This document shows positions 1-12,051 of a DNA stretch of 64,000 nt, one piece after another; positions within the stretch are counted from its first letter, which is position 1, and each line of letters begins with the position of its first letter. Under the pieces are notes generated by a model. That model searched no databases and was not told the DNA's origin. It worked only from the letters and a program-made list of their open reading frames with translations. The stretch comes from Haloquadratum walsbyi J07HQW2 (GTDB lineage: Archaea; Halobacteriota; Halobacteria; Halobacteriales; Haloferacaceae). The stretch spans positions 112,989 to 176,988 of the forward strand of contig NZ_KE356561.1 in NCBI RefSeq assembly GCF_000415985.1. Reading direction: 5' to 3'. A program made the translations under genes and the position numbers.

Positions 1-480
1 AATAGTTTGATCAGAGTAAACAAAGATCATGGCTCCGCGGGGTGCCCAACTACGAACCAACCGACGATCCGGATGTTCCCTGGCGAGTTTGCTAAGATCG
101 ATTGTGCACCGACTCAGATCTCTCAATGTGATTTCTTACCGTTGCAACGGTAGCTGAGAATGTCATGAGAAGGTGTATAACTGTGCTTCTAACCTTCTGA
201 GTTCTGAGTCTGAAATCGGCAAGAAGGAGAGGTATCTCTCCACTTGTCCTATGACGATCCTGGTGCCGATGTTCTCGATTGGGTCAAATCTTCTGTCGCG
301 TCACGGGGAGTCATTGTTAGAGAAAAAACAGAGAAGATTGATCATCCTAATCCTACCCGTCATTTGTCGAGCTCAATGATCCGAATGCCAGTCTCATTGA
401 TCCAGTCCGTCGGGAGATCATATCCAATTCGATCTCCGAGAGTTCAACTCACTCGTAATACTTGCACCAGGACAGTCGAC

Positions 481-543
481 TCATCTCATCTCATCTCATC
501 TCATCTCATCTCATCTCATCTCATCTCATCTCATCTCATCTCA
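481..543. repeat. TCATC pentanucleotide microsatellite
   Basis: About twelve tandem copies of TCATC. A five-base unit shifts the reading frame with each gain or loss. The inverted partner near 52920-52945 has only about four copies, so the tract has expanded or contracted since duplication. Confidence 0.95.
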
Positions 544-552
544 GATTCAGAA

Positions 553-800
553 CTCCAGAATGACTCTTTGCAATCTGCTCACAGACACAGAGTGAGAGAC
601 ATATCGAACAGAATGAACCCCTGCAAGGTCGATTCCTCGGACTTCCATACGAGTTGAGAATGCCAACGCTGTCAAAGCTAAAGACAAGATTCTGGAATCC
701 AGAAGATGAGCGCATACTCACTCCGATGGTCTTTGGATGGGGTGGGGATACGCGTTGAATTTCTCTCGACTGGCACACGCTCTCCGGCTCATATGAGCAC
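553..800 (+). pseudogene. DUF5808-like protein fragment, copy 1
   Basis: In the frame running to a TGA at 756-758 the translation contains GLPYELRMPTLSKLK and RFWNPEDERILTPMVFGWG, the pattern of the haloarchaeal DUF5808 family (short GxPY...P...WxP...FGxG domain of unknown function). At the GGGGTGGGG stretch the frame is lost; the expected continuation (YALN then SRLAH) is in another frame. The upstream part is out of frame and contains the TCATC microsatellite. An inverted copy with the same lesion lies at about 52520-52930. Family call rests on recalled motif similarity. Confidence 0.6.
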
Positions 801-814
801 AATTCCCCCCATTG

Positions 815-845
815 CTCAATTCAATTCAATTCAATTCAATTCAAT
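815..845. repeat. TCAAT pentanucleotide microsatellite
   Basis: Six tandem TCAAT units just downstream of the DUF5808 fragment. The bases from here to the gene at 1077 show no coding signal I can support. Confidence 0.9.
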
Positions 846-1076
846 CAACTTAGAGGACGTAACTGCAACTCAACTCAATTGACTATGTTAGAACCTGAAC
901 ATTACGCCCGAATCAGGCAAACGAGTTCAGATTGGGAGAAGCATTGCTCTACAACATGAATCTAACGCTCGCCTGAAGGGTTCACATGATTTTGGGCGGG
1001 AGGCGTCTGACGCAAGTAGCCTACTCGTCGTCCATCCCCAAAGGTGATTATTGTCCGTGAAAACGACTGAATAGCT

Positions 1077-1781
1077 GTGTCACACATCTCTCGTTCAGAA
1101 TTCACACACCAGATTCAGCAGATGGACCAAATGGAATTTGAACAATTCGTCGCGGACATCTGGTCATCACAGGGATGGAACACAACACTCAGGTCGGCAT
1201 CAGATGACCGTGGAATCGATATTGATGTCGATATTATCGCTTCTCGAAGTGGGGTTATTTCGCGCACAGAAGCAATTCAAGTCAAGCGATATGACTCCGA
1301 AAACATAACCTCACCTGAAGTTCAGCAGTACGGGAGTATCCCTTATCAAGAAGATGATGTTGAGACTGTCATAATCGTCACAAGTAGTTCTTTTTCGCAA
1401 CCAGCACAAAGGACCGCAGAGAGCCTCAATGTCAAAACTGTTGATAGTGACGGTCTTTATGAAATCGTTAACGAAAACTCATTATTCTCAGTCGTTGCTC
1501 CATATCTTGAATCCGAACCCGAACCCGCCATCACCGTGGAATATCCCACTAACAGCGGACACAGTAACAGCACTCAGTCAACACAACATGACAGTAGAAT
1601 CCAAAATCCAATATCTACTGATGCAGGTGATACAGAGGCATTCAATAGCGGTTCTTCTGCACAGCAGACACCTGATATAGCGAAGACATTACTAGAAGCG
1701 ATTTGCGCAATCTTGGGAGGTTTCTTGATTTTCGCTCTGTTCATTATGCTTGTGCTCGGTTTGACAGCTGTTTTTACATAA
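1077..1781 (+). CDS. Mrr-like restriction endonuclease domain protein with C-terminal membrane anchor
   Basis: 234 aa. Residues 15-145 fit the Mrr-cat PD-(D/E)XK fold: a MEFEQFVADIW helix, RGIDIDVDI with the likely metal ligand Asp48, and the QVK motif (Gln68, Lys70), followed by VIIVTSSSFSQPAQ typical of this family. The middle (about 150-205) is low-complexity and polar. Residues about 208-231 form one strong hydrophobic helix, so the nuclease domain is probably tethered to the inner face of the membrane. Members cleave modified or foreign DNA; the actual substrate is unknown. The start gives a full domain. Unlike most nuclease genes in this window it is uninterrupted. Confidence 0.85.
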   Translation: MSHISRSEFTHQIQQMDQMEFEQFVADIWSSQGWNTTLRSASDDRGIDIDVDIIASRSGVISRTEAIQVKRYDSENITSPEVQQYGSIPYQEDDVETVIIVTSSSFSQPAQRTAESLNVKTVDSDGLYEIVNENSLFSVVAPYLESEPEPAITVEYPTNSGHSNSTQSTQHDSRIQNPISTDAGDTEAFNSGSSAQQTPDIAKTLLEAICAILGGFLIFALFIMLVLGLTAVFT

Positions 1782-1802
1782 TAAATTGGTGAGTAAGGAA
1801 AT

Positions 1803-1880
1803 CTGTTGCAGTTGCGCAACTAACCCCAATAATTTGTATAACTGAAGTACTGAGGCGACTGTTTCAGTTGTGCTTTTCAG
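1803..1880 (+). promoter_or_regulatory. Conserved upstream region of the PGF-CTERM-like family, copy 1
   Basis: Contains the palindrome AGTTGCGCAACT and an AT-rich TTTGTATAAC box. Closely similar sequence precedes the other two family members (about 26275-26345, and 51425-51480 on the minus strand). Conservation of the spacer together with the gene suggests promoter and operator, or simply duplication as one block. Confidence 0.5.
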
Positions 1881-1918
1881 GGAAAAATAAATAATGGACT
1901 GGACGAGGAGGGACAGAC

Positions 1919-2229
1919 GTGACACTGAAACGACTGAGTTCAGCTCTCACGGCGAGACTGGTGCTCACGGTCCTGATCATCGCGAGTATTTCAGTTGTCA
2001 GTTCGGTTGGAACTGTGACCGCTCAACAGAACAATACTACGACCACGACCACGACCACGACCACACCACACCCACACCCACACCCGCACCGACACCAGAA
2101 CCAACGCCAACACGAACATTTTCACCGACGCCTGAACCCCAAGAGATTGATTCTCCTGGATTCAGTATCTCAACAGCGCTCATAGCCGGATTCGCTATTC
2201 TGTTGACTGCTTACTGGGTCTCGACATAA
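1919..2229 (+). pseudogene. Mini PGF-CTERM-like surface protein, frameshifted copy 1
   Basis: One frame from the GTG at 1919 gives a signal peptide (ARLVLTVLIIASISVVSSV) and then a Thr run. A second frame ending at 2229 gives a PTPEPT linker and the C-terminal segment PGFSISTALIAGFAILLT followed by AYWVST. The paralogue at 51117-51410 has both halves in one frame, so this copy is shifted, with the break in the ACCACG/CACACC repeat tract at about 2035-2090. The codon matching the paralogue's ATG start is ATA here. PGF plus a hydrophobic helix resembles archaeosortase-processed PGF-CTERM tails, but the usual terminal Arg cluster is absent. Confidence 0.65.
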
Positions 2230-2371
2230 TCAGCTCAACTCGGGCTGATCACTGGCAGCCACAGGATCGGCGAGAATCTACTGTGTTTGTACAGATAGTA
2301 TGTATCATCTGGATTGCTGACAGCGCCAACTCAAATCGAGATAGTCATATCAACTGTGAGCGGATCATCAT

Positions 2372-3828
2372 GTGATCTTGGACAGTTTCTTTGTTCACGA
2401 CTGCAGCCAGAAAACACAGGATCAGTCTGGGAGGTTATATTTGCCCTCCTGGACAGCTTCTATTCTCAAGAGTGATAGCTACGGATCCAGCAACCGACTA
2501 CTCGGGTTTGGATATCACATTTCAGGTATCAACCCTCGTCGGAATCATAATGACGACCGCTACATCTTGGTGTTCGCCAACGAGGATGGTCCGTATGATG
2601 ATTCTGTGACAGATGGTCAATTTAGATACATTGGAGAAGGTCTTGAGGGTAATCAAAGCGAGAAGTCCTCAGGAAATTCTGCACTTATTGACGCTATATC
2701 GACTGATATACCCACTTACTTCTTTTATTCTGAGGCAGATCAATCAGAGGCAAATTGATGTTATCGAATATCAGCGTGAGAAACAGCACGGGCGAGAAGT
2801 GTTGATTTTCACGATGAGATACGAGACAAATCGACTATCTGACTATTCGAGCCCTGGATTATATCTCATTCCAGTAAGTGGTTATTAGTGATCCAAATTC
2901 CGAAGATGTGTTGAGAGCCCTCTCGATCTGACGCAGTATCAAGAAGTCCCACCACAACTTGCAGGAATAGATACGCTTCGAATTTGGGCGACAACTGAAA
3001 CAGACGGTTCAAAAAAGCAAGTGGCGATTGATAGTATGGCACCTGGTGATCATGTCTCGTTTTATCATGAAGGGAGGCTTTTTGCTGGCGGAATAATCGA
3101 ACGGGCATTTGAGGAGCCAGCTGTTGGTGAGTTAATCTGGAATCAGTCAAACAGTCGGCATATTTACACGATAGATGAGTTCACGGATGACGTGGCAAGC
3201 ATCGAGCGAGTCTGGGAACTGGTTGGATATGAGGGTTGTCAGGTCGTCCAGGGATTTAGCCGGGTAGCCAATAAACGCGTATCATCCATCCGGAACGAAC
3301 ACGGGTCAGTTGACTCGGCACTGTTCGATGGAGATGGTCTGAACCCAACACGAGAGGAAGTCGACCAACAGAAAGGAAGCATACAGCAGGCTATTCAGTC
3401 GGATCCGGAGTTGACTGACAAAGAGACACAGTATACTGAAACCCGACAGAAGGCACGCAATAGCGCTTTCAGGAATCTCATTCGCGAAGCTCGAAACCTG
3501 TGCTGTCTGTGGAATTCAGCGTGAGTCACCAACTGGAGCACCTGAAGTCGAAGCCGCGCATATATATCCGAAATCAGAGGACGGAACTGATGATATTCGA
3601 AACGGGATTGCATTATGTAAGCTCCATCACTGGGCATTTGATTGTGGCTGGATTCCAGTGAACGATAATCGTACCACTCTCGTCACTACCGCTGCAGAGA
3701 AACATGGATATCACGAGATGAAGCAGTTGGAGGGTCAGTCATTACACCTTCCACAGGACAAAACAAATATGCCCACCCGATATTTTTGCAAAAGCATCGA
3801 GAATTGCATGATTTTAACTGATTATTGA
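2372..3828 (+). pseudogene. HNH endonuclease, multiply frameshifted
   Basis: Pieces of one protein appear in successive frames. An N-terminal domain contains ILVFANEDGPYDDS and FRYIGEGLEGNQ, a signature seen in HNH restriction-type proteins. It continues as QIDVIEYQREKQHGREVLIF, then a long in-frame middle from about 3021 to 3500. After a shift near 3499 the C-terminal HNH domain follows: CAVCGI, then EAAHIYPKSEDGTDDIRNG and ALCKLHHWAFD. At least three shifts separate the parts, and the last residues before 3828 are out of phase too. Inactive unless the sequence has errors. It follows the Mrr-like gene and the mini surface protein, which suggests a former restriction cluster. Confidence 0.8.
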
Positions 3829-5047
3829 CACTGGGCGAGTATCAGTAAGTGTAGCTAACAGAGCAACAAAATTGCTCACCGAAGTAGAAGCGTTCTGCGA
3901 CTAGCACGAAGCCGGTCTGATCGACGTCAAGAGATTGAGTCTTCGGTTCCTATTTGACTTGGCAAACGCGGATTTCATTGCCGGTATCGAACTTTACACC
4001 TGACAGAAACATCGGAGACCGTCAAAAGCCCAGCCCAGAGCAATCAGACTCTGAGTTAGATTCACCGCTCGACAGTTCCTAGCGAGTTTGATACAATGGA
4101 AGTGGTGATCTTAATATTACTAAGCTAGGGTAAGCATAACAATCCTCTATTAGTGGGTTATCGATCACTGAGCTTGGACGCATCAGAGCTGCACTCGTAT
4201 TATGACTGTCTGTTTTTTCAGCTGAAGGGGAGTCTCCACCGCAACTGCTGGATGTTCAGAACGGGGGAACCTCAATCAGCCTTCCCTTTCGCTTATTGCA
4301 ACGAAATCGAATATATTATCACTCGAATTACTGGAGTAACAAGAACATTTGTGGGACAACCCGGCGGATATCTCAGCAACTACCCAGTTCGGTTTCCTTG
4401 GTGAGACGAAGGCTGCGTATATCTCAGAGTCGCTTGAAAATGTCAGTGTAACCCATCTAGTAGTGATGGCTTGTTTGGCGATCTTAGTGGGAGCAAAGAC
4501 GACTCCACAGTCGACCTTCCTGCGGCGAAATAATACCTATTGTGAACTCAGAATTAGCAATGAACGGCACCTGGAACGTGAGGGCTGGCATTTTGTGGTT
4601 GAGAGATTTGAATAGTCACTCCAAATGATACTTGCTATTGCGAGAGCAACAATCATCCTGAAGACAATTCCGGCGGGCATCCCCCCAAATCATAATTCAA
4701 ACGGAGTCATCTAAAAGGGGTTTACTGCCCAGGAGAACTGGGGAACACATGCCAGGCATTGATCTTAATGACCGAGAAAATTAGTATCGGAACGTGGAAT
4801 AATTCGGGTGCTCAAGTCATGTGTTCGGTCTGATGTGTGGAGTGAATCTGGCGACGATGAGACAGTAAGAAGGTTATTGGCCGGTCCCGTGAGTGAATCG
4901 GACAGAGGTCAGAGACAAAGTCTGTCTATAACATCTGACCCATCGTACCGATGCTCTCAGAAGACATGCTCGCTGCCTAGCTTCTGATAATTCAGCGGAG
5001 CACGTCGAGTTGAGTCGATGACTTCCGGACTCTGGACTCATCTCGAA
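3829..5047. other. Gene debris and spacer between HNH pseudogene and sulfatase
   Basis: From about 3847 to 4010 a plus-strand frame reads LTEVEAFCD, stop, HEAGLIDVKRLSLRFLFDLA, which is protein-like but broken by stops and not recognised. Open stretches at 4153-4404 and 4349-4615 overlap in two frames and match nothing I know. The rest to 5047 shows no supported gene. Confidence 0.4.
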
Positions 5048-6415
5048 TCACACGTAGCCGAGTTCCTCCAGCTGATCCAGTACACGGTCAGAGAACTCTC
5101 GATCAATATCGTCACCTGTTCGTTCTGTTACTGAATCCGATAAGGTGTCGAGTGACTCTTTCGGCGCGTCGGGCGAGTCATTAACCAGCAGCCCCTGGTC
5201 ATGCGTTTCCCATGCGTACCCGGAGCCGGTAGCGATACCCTCAAGTTTTGTATCGACGTCATCAATGGTGGCTTCCAAGACTTCGTTTCGCAGGTACTTT
5301 TTTTTATGAAAACTATCGAATCCGTGGTACTGTGTCAGACGTGATCTAGACTCGAAGTCGGCGTCGGAGGACTGTACCCCGGGTTCGCGGTCTTCGATCA
5401 ACGGAATGCCACGGCTTCGATCGTCGACGCCCGAGAGCTCGGCAATCGTCGCTGGAATATCAATCAAACTCACTGGACGGTTGTCTCGCCCATTGAGTCC
5501 GGACCCCGATATTACGAGTGGTACCTGTACGAGTTCCGGGTAAAGCCCATATGAGTGACCCCAGATGTTGAAGCGATTTCTCAGCGTCCGCTCACCAAGT
5601 GCTTGACCATGATCGGCACAGGTGACTATGTAGTCATATGATTCTTTCAGCCGGTCGAATATGTCGCGGTAAATATCCGACAAATATCGTGCGGCGTCAT
5701 CGTATGCAGTTTGGATCTGATCTGCGTTCTGCACGTTCTCAGCGAAACAACCACGTTTTGGGAGTCCGACTGATGCGTCTGCTGAATTGTACTCGGTCGG
5801 CGGGTTGAGTGGAGTGTGTGCCTCCATTAGATTGAGGTAAAGAAACTCGTCTTCGGTGAGCGACGATGCGTTCGAATTGACCCAGCTAAGAACGTTTTTT
5901 GCGCCGTCGTCGGACACACCGTGTGTCACGCCCGGGGCGGTCATCTTGAGTAATAAGACTAATGAGTGCCATGTGGATTTGTCGGATACATATAGTCGTT
6001 GGAGCATGGTTTTTATTCCTGCATTCTCGGATTGCATCATTTGACCAATTAAATCAGTCGTGTTGAACGCGTTCTGGTTTTGAAGATGCCAAGGGGTGTA
6101 GAACTCGTCGAATCCCCGGTCCCAGCCCTCAGAGTACGCGAGGTAATGATTCGCCGTGAGTGCCCGGGTCTGGAACCCAGCGCTCTGCAATCGCTCTGCG
6201 AGGACGGGTGCGTCGAATCCAACAAGATCGGGATTTTTCATATTGACGCCCAGTTCACCGGGATATCGCCCGGTGAACATGGACGTGTGTGCTGCAATCG
6301 TCCAGTGTGACGTAGAGACAGCGTCGGAGTAATACCGCCCGGGGAGCCAGTCGAAATGATCATCGAACGTATCCTTTCTGAGTGTATCGAGAACGACAAG
6401 TGCGATCCGTGTCAT
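5048..6415 (-). CDS. Sulfatase/alkaline-phosphatase superfamily hydrolase
   Basis: 455 aa. It begins MTRIALVVLDTLRKD, placing the metal-binding Asp10 as in sulfatases. A second metal site is the CADHGQALGE segment, with WGHS following, and the end LEELGYV is common in haloarchaeal family members. The position normally held by the formylglycine Cys or Ser (CxPxR before the TG turn) reads T39-I-A-A-H, so the canonical sulfatase motif is missing; such members may be phosphatases, phosphodiesterases or phosphoglycerol-transferase-like enzymes. No signal peptide, so probably cytoplasmic. It stands alone, with spacers on both sides. The superfamily is clear; the substrate is not. Confidence 0.85.
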   Translation of the reverse strand: MTRIALVVLDTLRKDTFDDHFDWLPGRYYSDAVSTSHWTIAAHTSMFTGRYPGELGVNMKNPDLVGFDAPVLAERLQSAGFQTRALTANHYLAYSEGWDRGFDEFYTPWHLQNQNAFNTTDLIGQMMQSENAGIKTMLQRLYVSDKSTWHSLVLLLKMTAPGVTHGVSDDGAKNVLSWVNSNASSLTEDEFLYLNLMEAHTPLNPPTEYNSADASVGLPKRGCFAENVQNADQIQTAYDDAARYLSDIYRDIFDRLKESYDYIVTCADHGQALGERTLRNRFNIWGHSYGLYPELVQVPLVISGSGLNGRDNRPVSLIDIPATIAELSGVDDRSRGIPLIEDREPGVQSSDADFESRSRLTQYHGFDSFHKKKYLRNEVLEATIDDVDTKLEGIATGSGYAWETHDQGLLVNDSPDAPKESLDTLSDSVTERTGDDIDREFSDRVLDQLEELGYV

Positions 6416-6799
6416 GACCGCCAGATTTGTGTTTCCGGATGTGAGCGGGACGCAAATAACATAATACGTCCCGTTAGCACATAGATTAGATCTGTTGAGG
6501 GAAGACGAGAATGCATCTCAACGGTGGTTAGAGCACCGCTCAGGAGCCATCGTGACATGTACTGACATTCTAACTCAGAGATGCGAGTTCAAAGACATGT
6601 CGGCAGCGACTTATCATATTCAGTGGCGTGTCCGACGAGTTGCCCGGTCACCCGAGTGGGACAACCGCGGTTGACCAGAATCGCCACGCTCAGTTCCCAG
6701 TGAGAACTATATAAGCGTAAGCAATTCGTATCGAATACGATCCGCTCCTGTGTCAGTTTGAAGATTCAAACGTGTAGTTTGAGATATATAAACAGAGCG
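6416..6799. other. Intergenic spacer upstream of the sulfatase-family gene
   Basis: Non-coding as far as I can see. It should hold the promoter of the minus-strand hydrolase. No gene or RNA recognised. Confidence 0.4.
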
Positions 6800-7112
6800 T
6801 TAATTGTATTCTCGCCACCGATTCCCGCACTCAGTACGCTTAAAGAATCGAGTAGGTGGTTCGTCAGCTGAACCCGTCTGCTTGATTGTATACCACGCTT
6901 CACCGTACAGTTGTCGCAGGTCACGTCCTTGGCAGTGGGTTTACCCTCGTCGCATCTTCAGAAATCTCAATTAGCTCGTCACCAGTCCGTTCAGTCGTAC
7001 TGATAAACTCCTCAGCATCGCCCTCCTGCTCCGCTTCGTAACCGCAACTCGAACACACCATCACGCCATCCATCTTCTTCATCATAGAACCGCACTCGTC
7101 ACAGAATTGCAT
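6800..7112 (-). pseudogene. Transcription factor S (TFS), frameshifted
   Basis: The first 63 codons encode the N-terminal zinc ribbon (MQFCDECGSMMKK, then CSSCGYEAEQEG) and linker (FISTTERTGDELIEISEDA) of archaeal TFS, the TFIIS/RPB12-like transcript-cleavage factor of about 105-110 aa. That frame then ends early. In another frame downstream the C-terminal ribbon continues: EAWYTIKQTGSADEPPTRFF, then KRTECGNRWREYN and a stop at 6800. One Cys of the catalytic ribbon is Arg (FKRTEC where the family has FKCTEC), so this copy would be dead even without the shift. A functional tfs presumably exists elsewhere. Confidence 0.9.
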
Positions 7113-7204
7113 TATAACTCTTATTTACTCAATTGTGGCAGTTAATTCAGTTGCGTCCTATCGAAGAGTGAGGTGTGTTGGACTGGCGTGTGGAGGTAGT
7201 TGTG

Positions 7205-7330
7205 GGTTAATGAATTTAGGATCTGATTAACTTGTTAATATTTCTGTATCAGAGAAGCGAGATTCTACTGACAGAGTGCAACAGTCTCAACTCGTTGTTA
7301 TACAGACACTCTGAGACCACCACAGTCTTG
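7205..7330 (+). repeat. Decayed copy of the start of the gene at 10162
   Basis: From 7205 the sequence TAATGAATTTAGG, then CTGATT and TGTATCAGA, parallels 10137-10200 base for base with scattered changes, continuing into AGTGCAACAGTCTCA against AGTGCAAGAATCAGA. Partial duplication of the upstream region and first codons of the 10162 gene; no open frame remains. The spacer on to 7493 should hold the kinase promoter. Confidence 0.5.
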
Positions 7331-7493
7331 TGAGGTGTCTCAGTTAGGAGAGAGTTGAGACATAACCACATTTGTCCCACCAGTGCAGTCCGAGTCGAGA
7401 CAATACGAATTGTGTATACACGGCTTTAAATCAATGTTCATTATAATTATATTCACACTAGGAATTATTTAATAGCATCATGAACCATCGGAT

Positions 7494-9908
<2,415 letters not shown>

Positions 9909-10161
9909 TATCTTCATTCTCATTCTCATTCTGATTCTGGCTTTCCTTTTCAGAAGCTCTCATTTCCGTCCCGTTCCCGTCAAGCATTCTTTGTAGTCAC
10001 AATCGGGGTCATTGAGGACACGTCACTCAAAACGGGGCTATACAACCGCACCGAACTGTCTCGCTTCGTCCCATTCCAGTAGCCACAGCGACTGTCAGTA
10101 TCTGATACGTCGTCCATCAGCCGAGTGTGGTAACGGATAATCAATTTAGGCTCTGATTGAG
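9909..10161. other. Spacer after the kinase, with CATTCT microsatellite
   Basis: Starts with a short CATTCT repeat directly after the kinase stop. From about 10135 it is the upstream part of a block that is also found near 7205. No gene seen. Confidence 0.4.
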
Positions 10162-10479
10162 TTGTTGACAGTTGTGTATCAGAAAGGTGATATTTTATTC
10201 GATAAAGTGCAAGAATCAGAGGTCGTTGTCAAGAGTAAAAACGTCGCTGAGAACCGTTACTCAGATTCCACGGTCTACGATTATAACTCTCAATACGGAT
10301 GTGAGCCACAAGAACCCGTCGTAAAAGCAGTCTACGCTATGTCCTTGCCCTCCTCGACTGACCCCTATGAGTTAACGAAAGAAGGGCGGGGTCTTCTTGC
10401 CAGAAATACGGACTCGAAAGTATACTCGTTTCCAATTTCGAGGCTTGTGCCGATAGACGACGCCGAGAATCGTTCCTGA
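10162..10479 (+). CDS. Hypothetical protein, 105 aa
   Basis: Not recognised. The translation is coherent, acidic and haloarchaeal in composition (QKGDILFDKVQESEVVVKSK; VVKAVYAMSLPSSTDPYELT; VYSFPISRLVPIDD). No membrane segment, signal or metal motif. The true start may be the GTG at 10174 (VYQKGD), because similarity with the decayed copy near 7240 is strongest from there. It is 32 bases upstream of the next reading frame on the same strand and may be co-transcribed. Could belong to an integrated virus or plasmid remnant. Confidence 0.55.
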   Translation: MLTVVYQKGDILFDKVQESEVVVKSKNVAENRYSDSTVYDYNSQYGCEPQEPVVKAVYAMSLPSSTDPYELTKEGRGLLARNTDSKVYSFPISRLVPIDDAENRS

Positions 10480-10511
10480 ACCAACTCTGCGATTATCCAA
10501 TCTATACTACA

Positions 10512-10901
10512 GTGACTGACGCACACGATGATACCCCTTCCAAAGGGCACGGACGAATCGATTTTGATTTGAACCCAAACTACAACGAATATGGAATCGA
10601 TCCGTTAGACAACGGTGCTGTTGTTCTCCGAATAGACAGCGAGAAACACTTGTTCGAACGAGTCGGGGCGATCCGATATGAACAAACTGGAGTCGTTCTT
10701 CAGCGATTCCTCAAGGGTGAGAGCTTGGAGGATCAGGGCTCATTCGAGACTGTTGAGTAAGTCTCCGTTAGACGAAATGATTTTGAATCACGGCTTCAAG
10801 AGGGAGTCTTCGAGTTGATATATGAGGGAAAAGTAGACGAAGAGCAAGCGAAATCCCTTGCCGACGACCTCGCAGAATCAGTTAGTGAGCAGTACAGGTG
10901 A
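10512..10901 (+). pseudogene. Hypothetical protein interrupted by an in-frame TAA
   Basis: From ATG 10512 the frame reads DFDLNPNYNEYGIDPLDNG, LRIDSEKHLFERVGAIRYEQ and FLKGESLEDQGSFETVE, then TAA at 10758. The same frame continues without a break as VSVRRNDFESRLQEGVFEL, IYEGKVDEEQAKSLADDLAE and SVSEQYR to the TGA at 10901. The joint product would be about 129 aa. Either one nonsense mutation has split the gene or two short genes abut without spacer; the first is simpler. Function unknown. Confidence 0.5.
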
Positions 10902-11112
10902 AACAGAGATTGTTCGATGGAAGACCGACCAACAACTGCGTGGGCGATTTACTCTTGTGCGTACAGCACCGTGCGTTGGCACTCGGGACAGATGTATGGT
11001 ATGGGACTGGTGTCAGGCTTCCTGACATCAGTTGGTCAAGAAAGCCCTCCTCCGTTGAAACGATTGATAATTGTCCGTGACTTTCGGTCAGGTCAGTTTC
11101 ATCCGCTCTCAT
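10882..11112 (-). pseudogene. Possible small zinc-ribbon protein, frameshifted
   Basis: On the minus strand one frame starts MRADETDLTESHGQL and ends NNLCFTCTAH; an internal segment in a second frame reads IPYICPECQRTVLYAQE. Together they would give two Cys-x2-Cys pairs, as in small haloarchaeal zinc ribbons, if two compensating shifts are assumed. Its end overlaps the tail of the plus-strand gene ending at 10901. Weak case. Confidence 0.25.
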
Positions 11113-11518
11113 GACCCCTCATAGTCTGGGCACGGCTTCTTAGATGGCATACAAATATACAGCAGGACTCGTTTCAATAATGGCTACAGTCGTAGTGCTT
11201 CCGCAACTTACTCTATCCACACGCTGTGTCTCAAGGGACCCATTCGTTCTGACGGGCGACTCAGACTAACGGTGTCACAAACCACTTCCACTTGGGAACG
11301 GTTCTGCGATACTTTCTCAGCTCATATTCACCGACACTCATCAGATTCTCACAACACGGGGAATTATATCATCAATACTCATACCATCTCAGTACGGGTA
11401 CGGGTACGGGTACGTAGTTCAGCTTGGAAGAACAGCCAGTATCAACGGCGATGACGGTCGGGGAATCCTTTGGGGTTCTGTTATTGATTTGCGTCAAAGC
11501 TAGAGACGCTGGAAAGCC
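11113..11518. other. Spacer with GGTACG hexanucleotide repeat
   Basis: No supported gene. A short hexamer repeat (ACGGGT/GGTACG, about 3.5 units) lies at 11394-11416. Confidence 0.4.
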
Positions 11519-11543
11519 CTTGGTTCAAGTCCAAGCGTGCCCA
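11519..11543 (+). other. tRNA 3'-end-like block, possible integration-site remnant
   Basis: CTTGG-TTCAAGT-CCAAG makes a perfect 5-bp T-arm with a canonical 7-base T-loop, followed by seven bases CGTGCCC and an A in the discriminator position. No matching D-arm, anticodon arm or GGGCACG 5' end lies immediately upstream, so this is not a whole tRNA gene. Tyrosine integrases of haloarchaeal viruses and plasmids commonly target tRNA 3' ends, so it could be an att scar. It overlaps the GTG start of the next gene by a few bases, so chance is possible. Confidence 0.35.
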
Positions 11544-11887
11544 TCCGCCTCGGTCCAAATAGTACAATCTCTGTCAGCGGTCGTCTTCATACACACATCA
11601 GCCGTTCCAACAGTGGTCGTATCAAGAAATTACGCCTTGTTGAGGCAGATGACGAACTACCCAGACAGTCCTTTTTAGCTATCGAGGAGCAGATATATCC
11701 TTATGAATACTGTCAGAGGTGGTTTGTAGCGGTTCCCGTCACGTTCGGCTTTGTCGGAGAAGTTGAGCATTCAGATCCAGATGGGCGAACGTGGTGGATG
11801 CGATTGTACTCCGATGATACTGAGCAGATGGGGCTAGTGACGTGTAGTGATGCTCTTCCAAAGCTCTATGAGGACACGACAGAGTAG
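11537..11887 (+). CDS. Hypothetical protein, 116 aa
   Basis: Coherent frame from a GTG start: IKKLRLVEADDELPRQSFL, EEQIYPYEYCQRWFVAV, PVTFGFVGEVEHSDPDGRTW and ending ALPKLYEDTTE. Acidic and soluble, no recognised family. The real start may be further in; the first 30 residues are less protein-like and overlap the tRNA-like block. Confidence 0.45.
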   Translation: MPIRLGPNSTISVSGRLHTHISRSNSGRIKKLRLVEADDELPRQSFLAIEEQIYPYEYCQRWFVAVPVTFGFVGEVEHSDPDGRTWWMRLYSDDTEQMGLVTCSDALPKLYEDTTE

Positions 11888-12051
11888 TGTATGAAAGAGA
11901 TAATCGGTTCAGAACGATTTTGCTGGCATATGAGGCGATTCCAAAGCACTGTGTGTAGTCAGACACCTCCACAGCGAACAAAACTAATCTAACCCCCACA
12001 TTTCCTATCAGTATTAGGATAGTTTCAGCAGGGTTCGGTAGTGTACCGTGG

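Noticed and set aside
536-802. 88-codon minus-strand frame conserved between 0.6 and 52.8 kb
   Set aside because: Conservation is due to the inverted duplication; the plus strand (DUF5808-like) is the meaningful reading.
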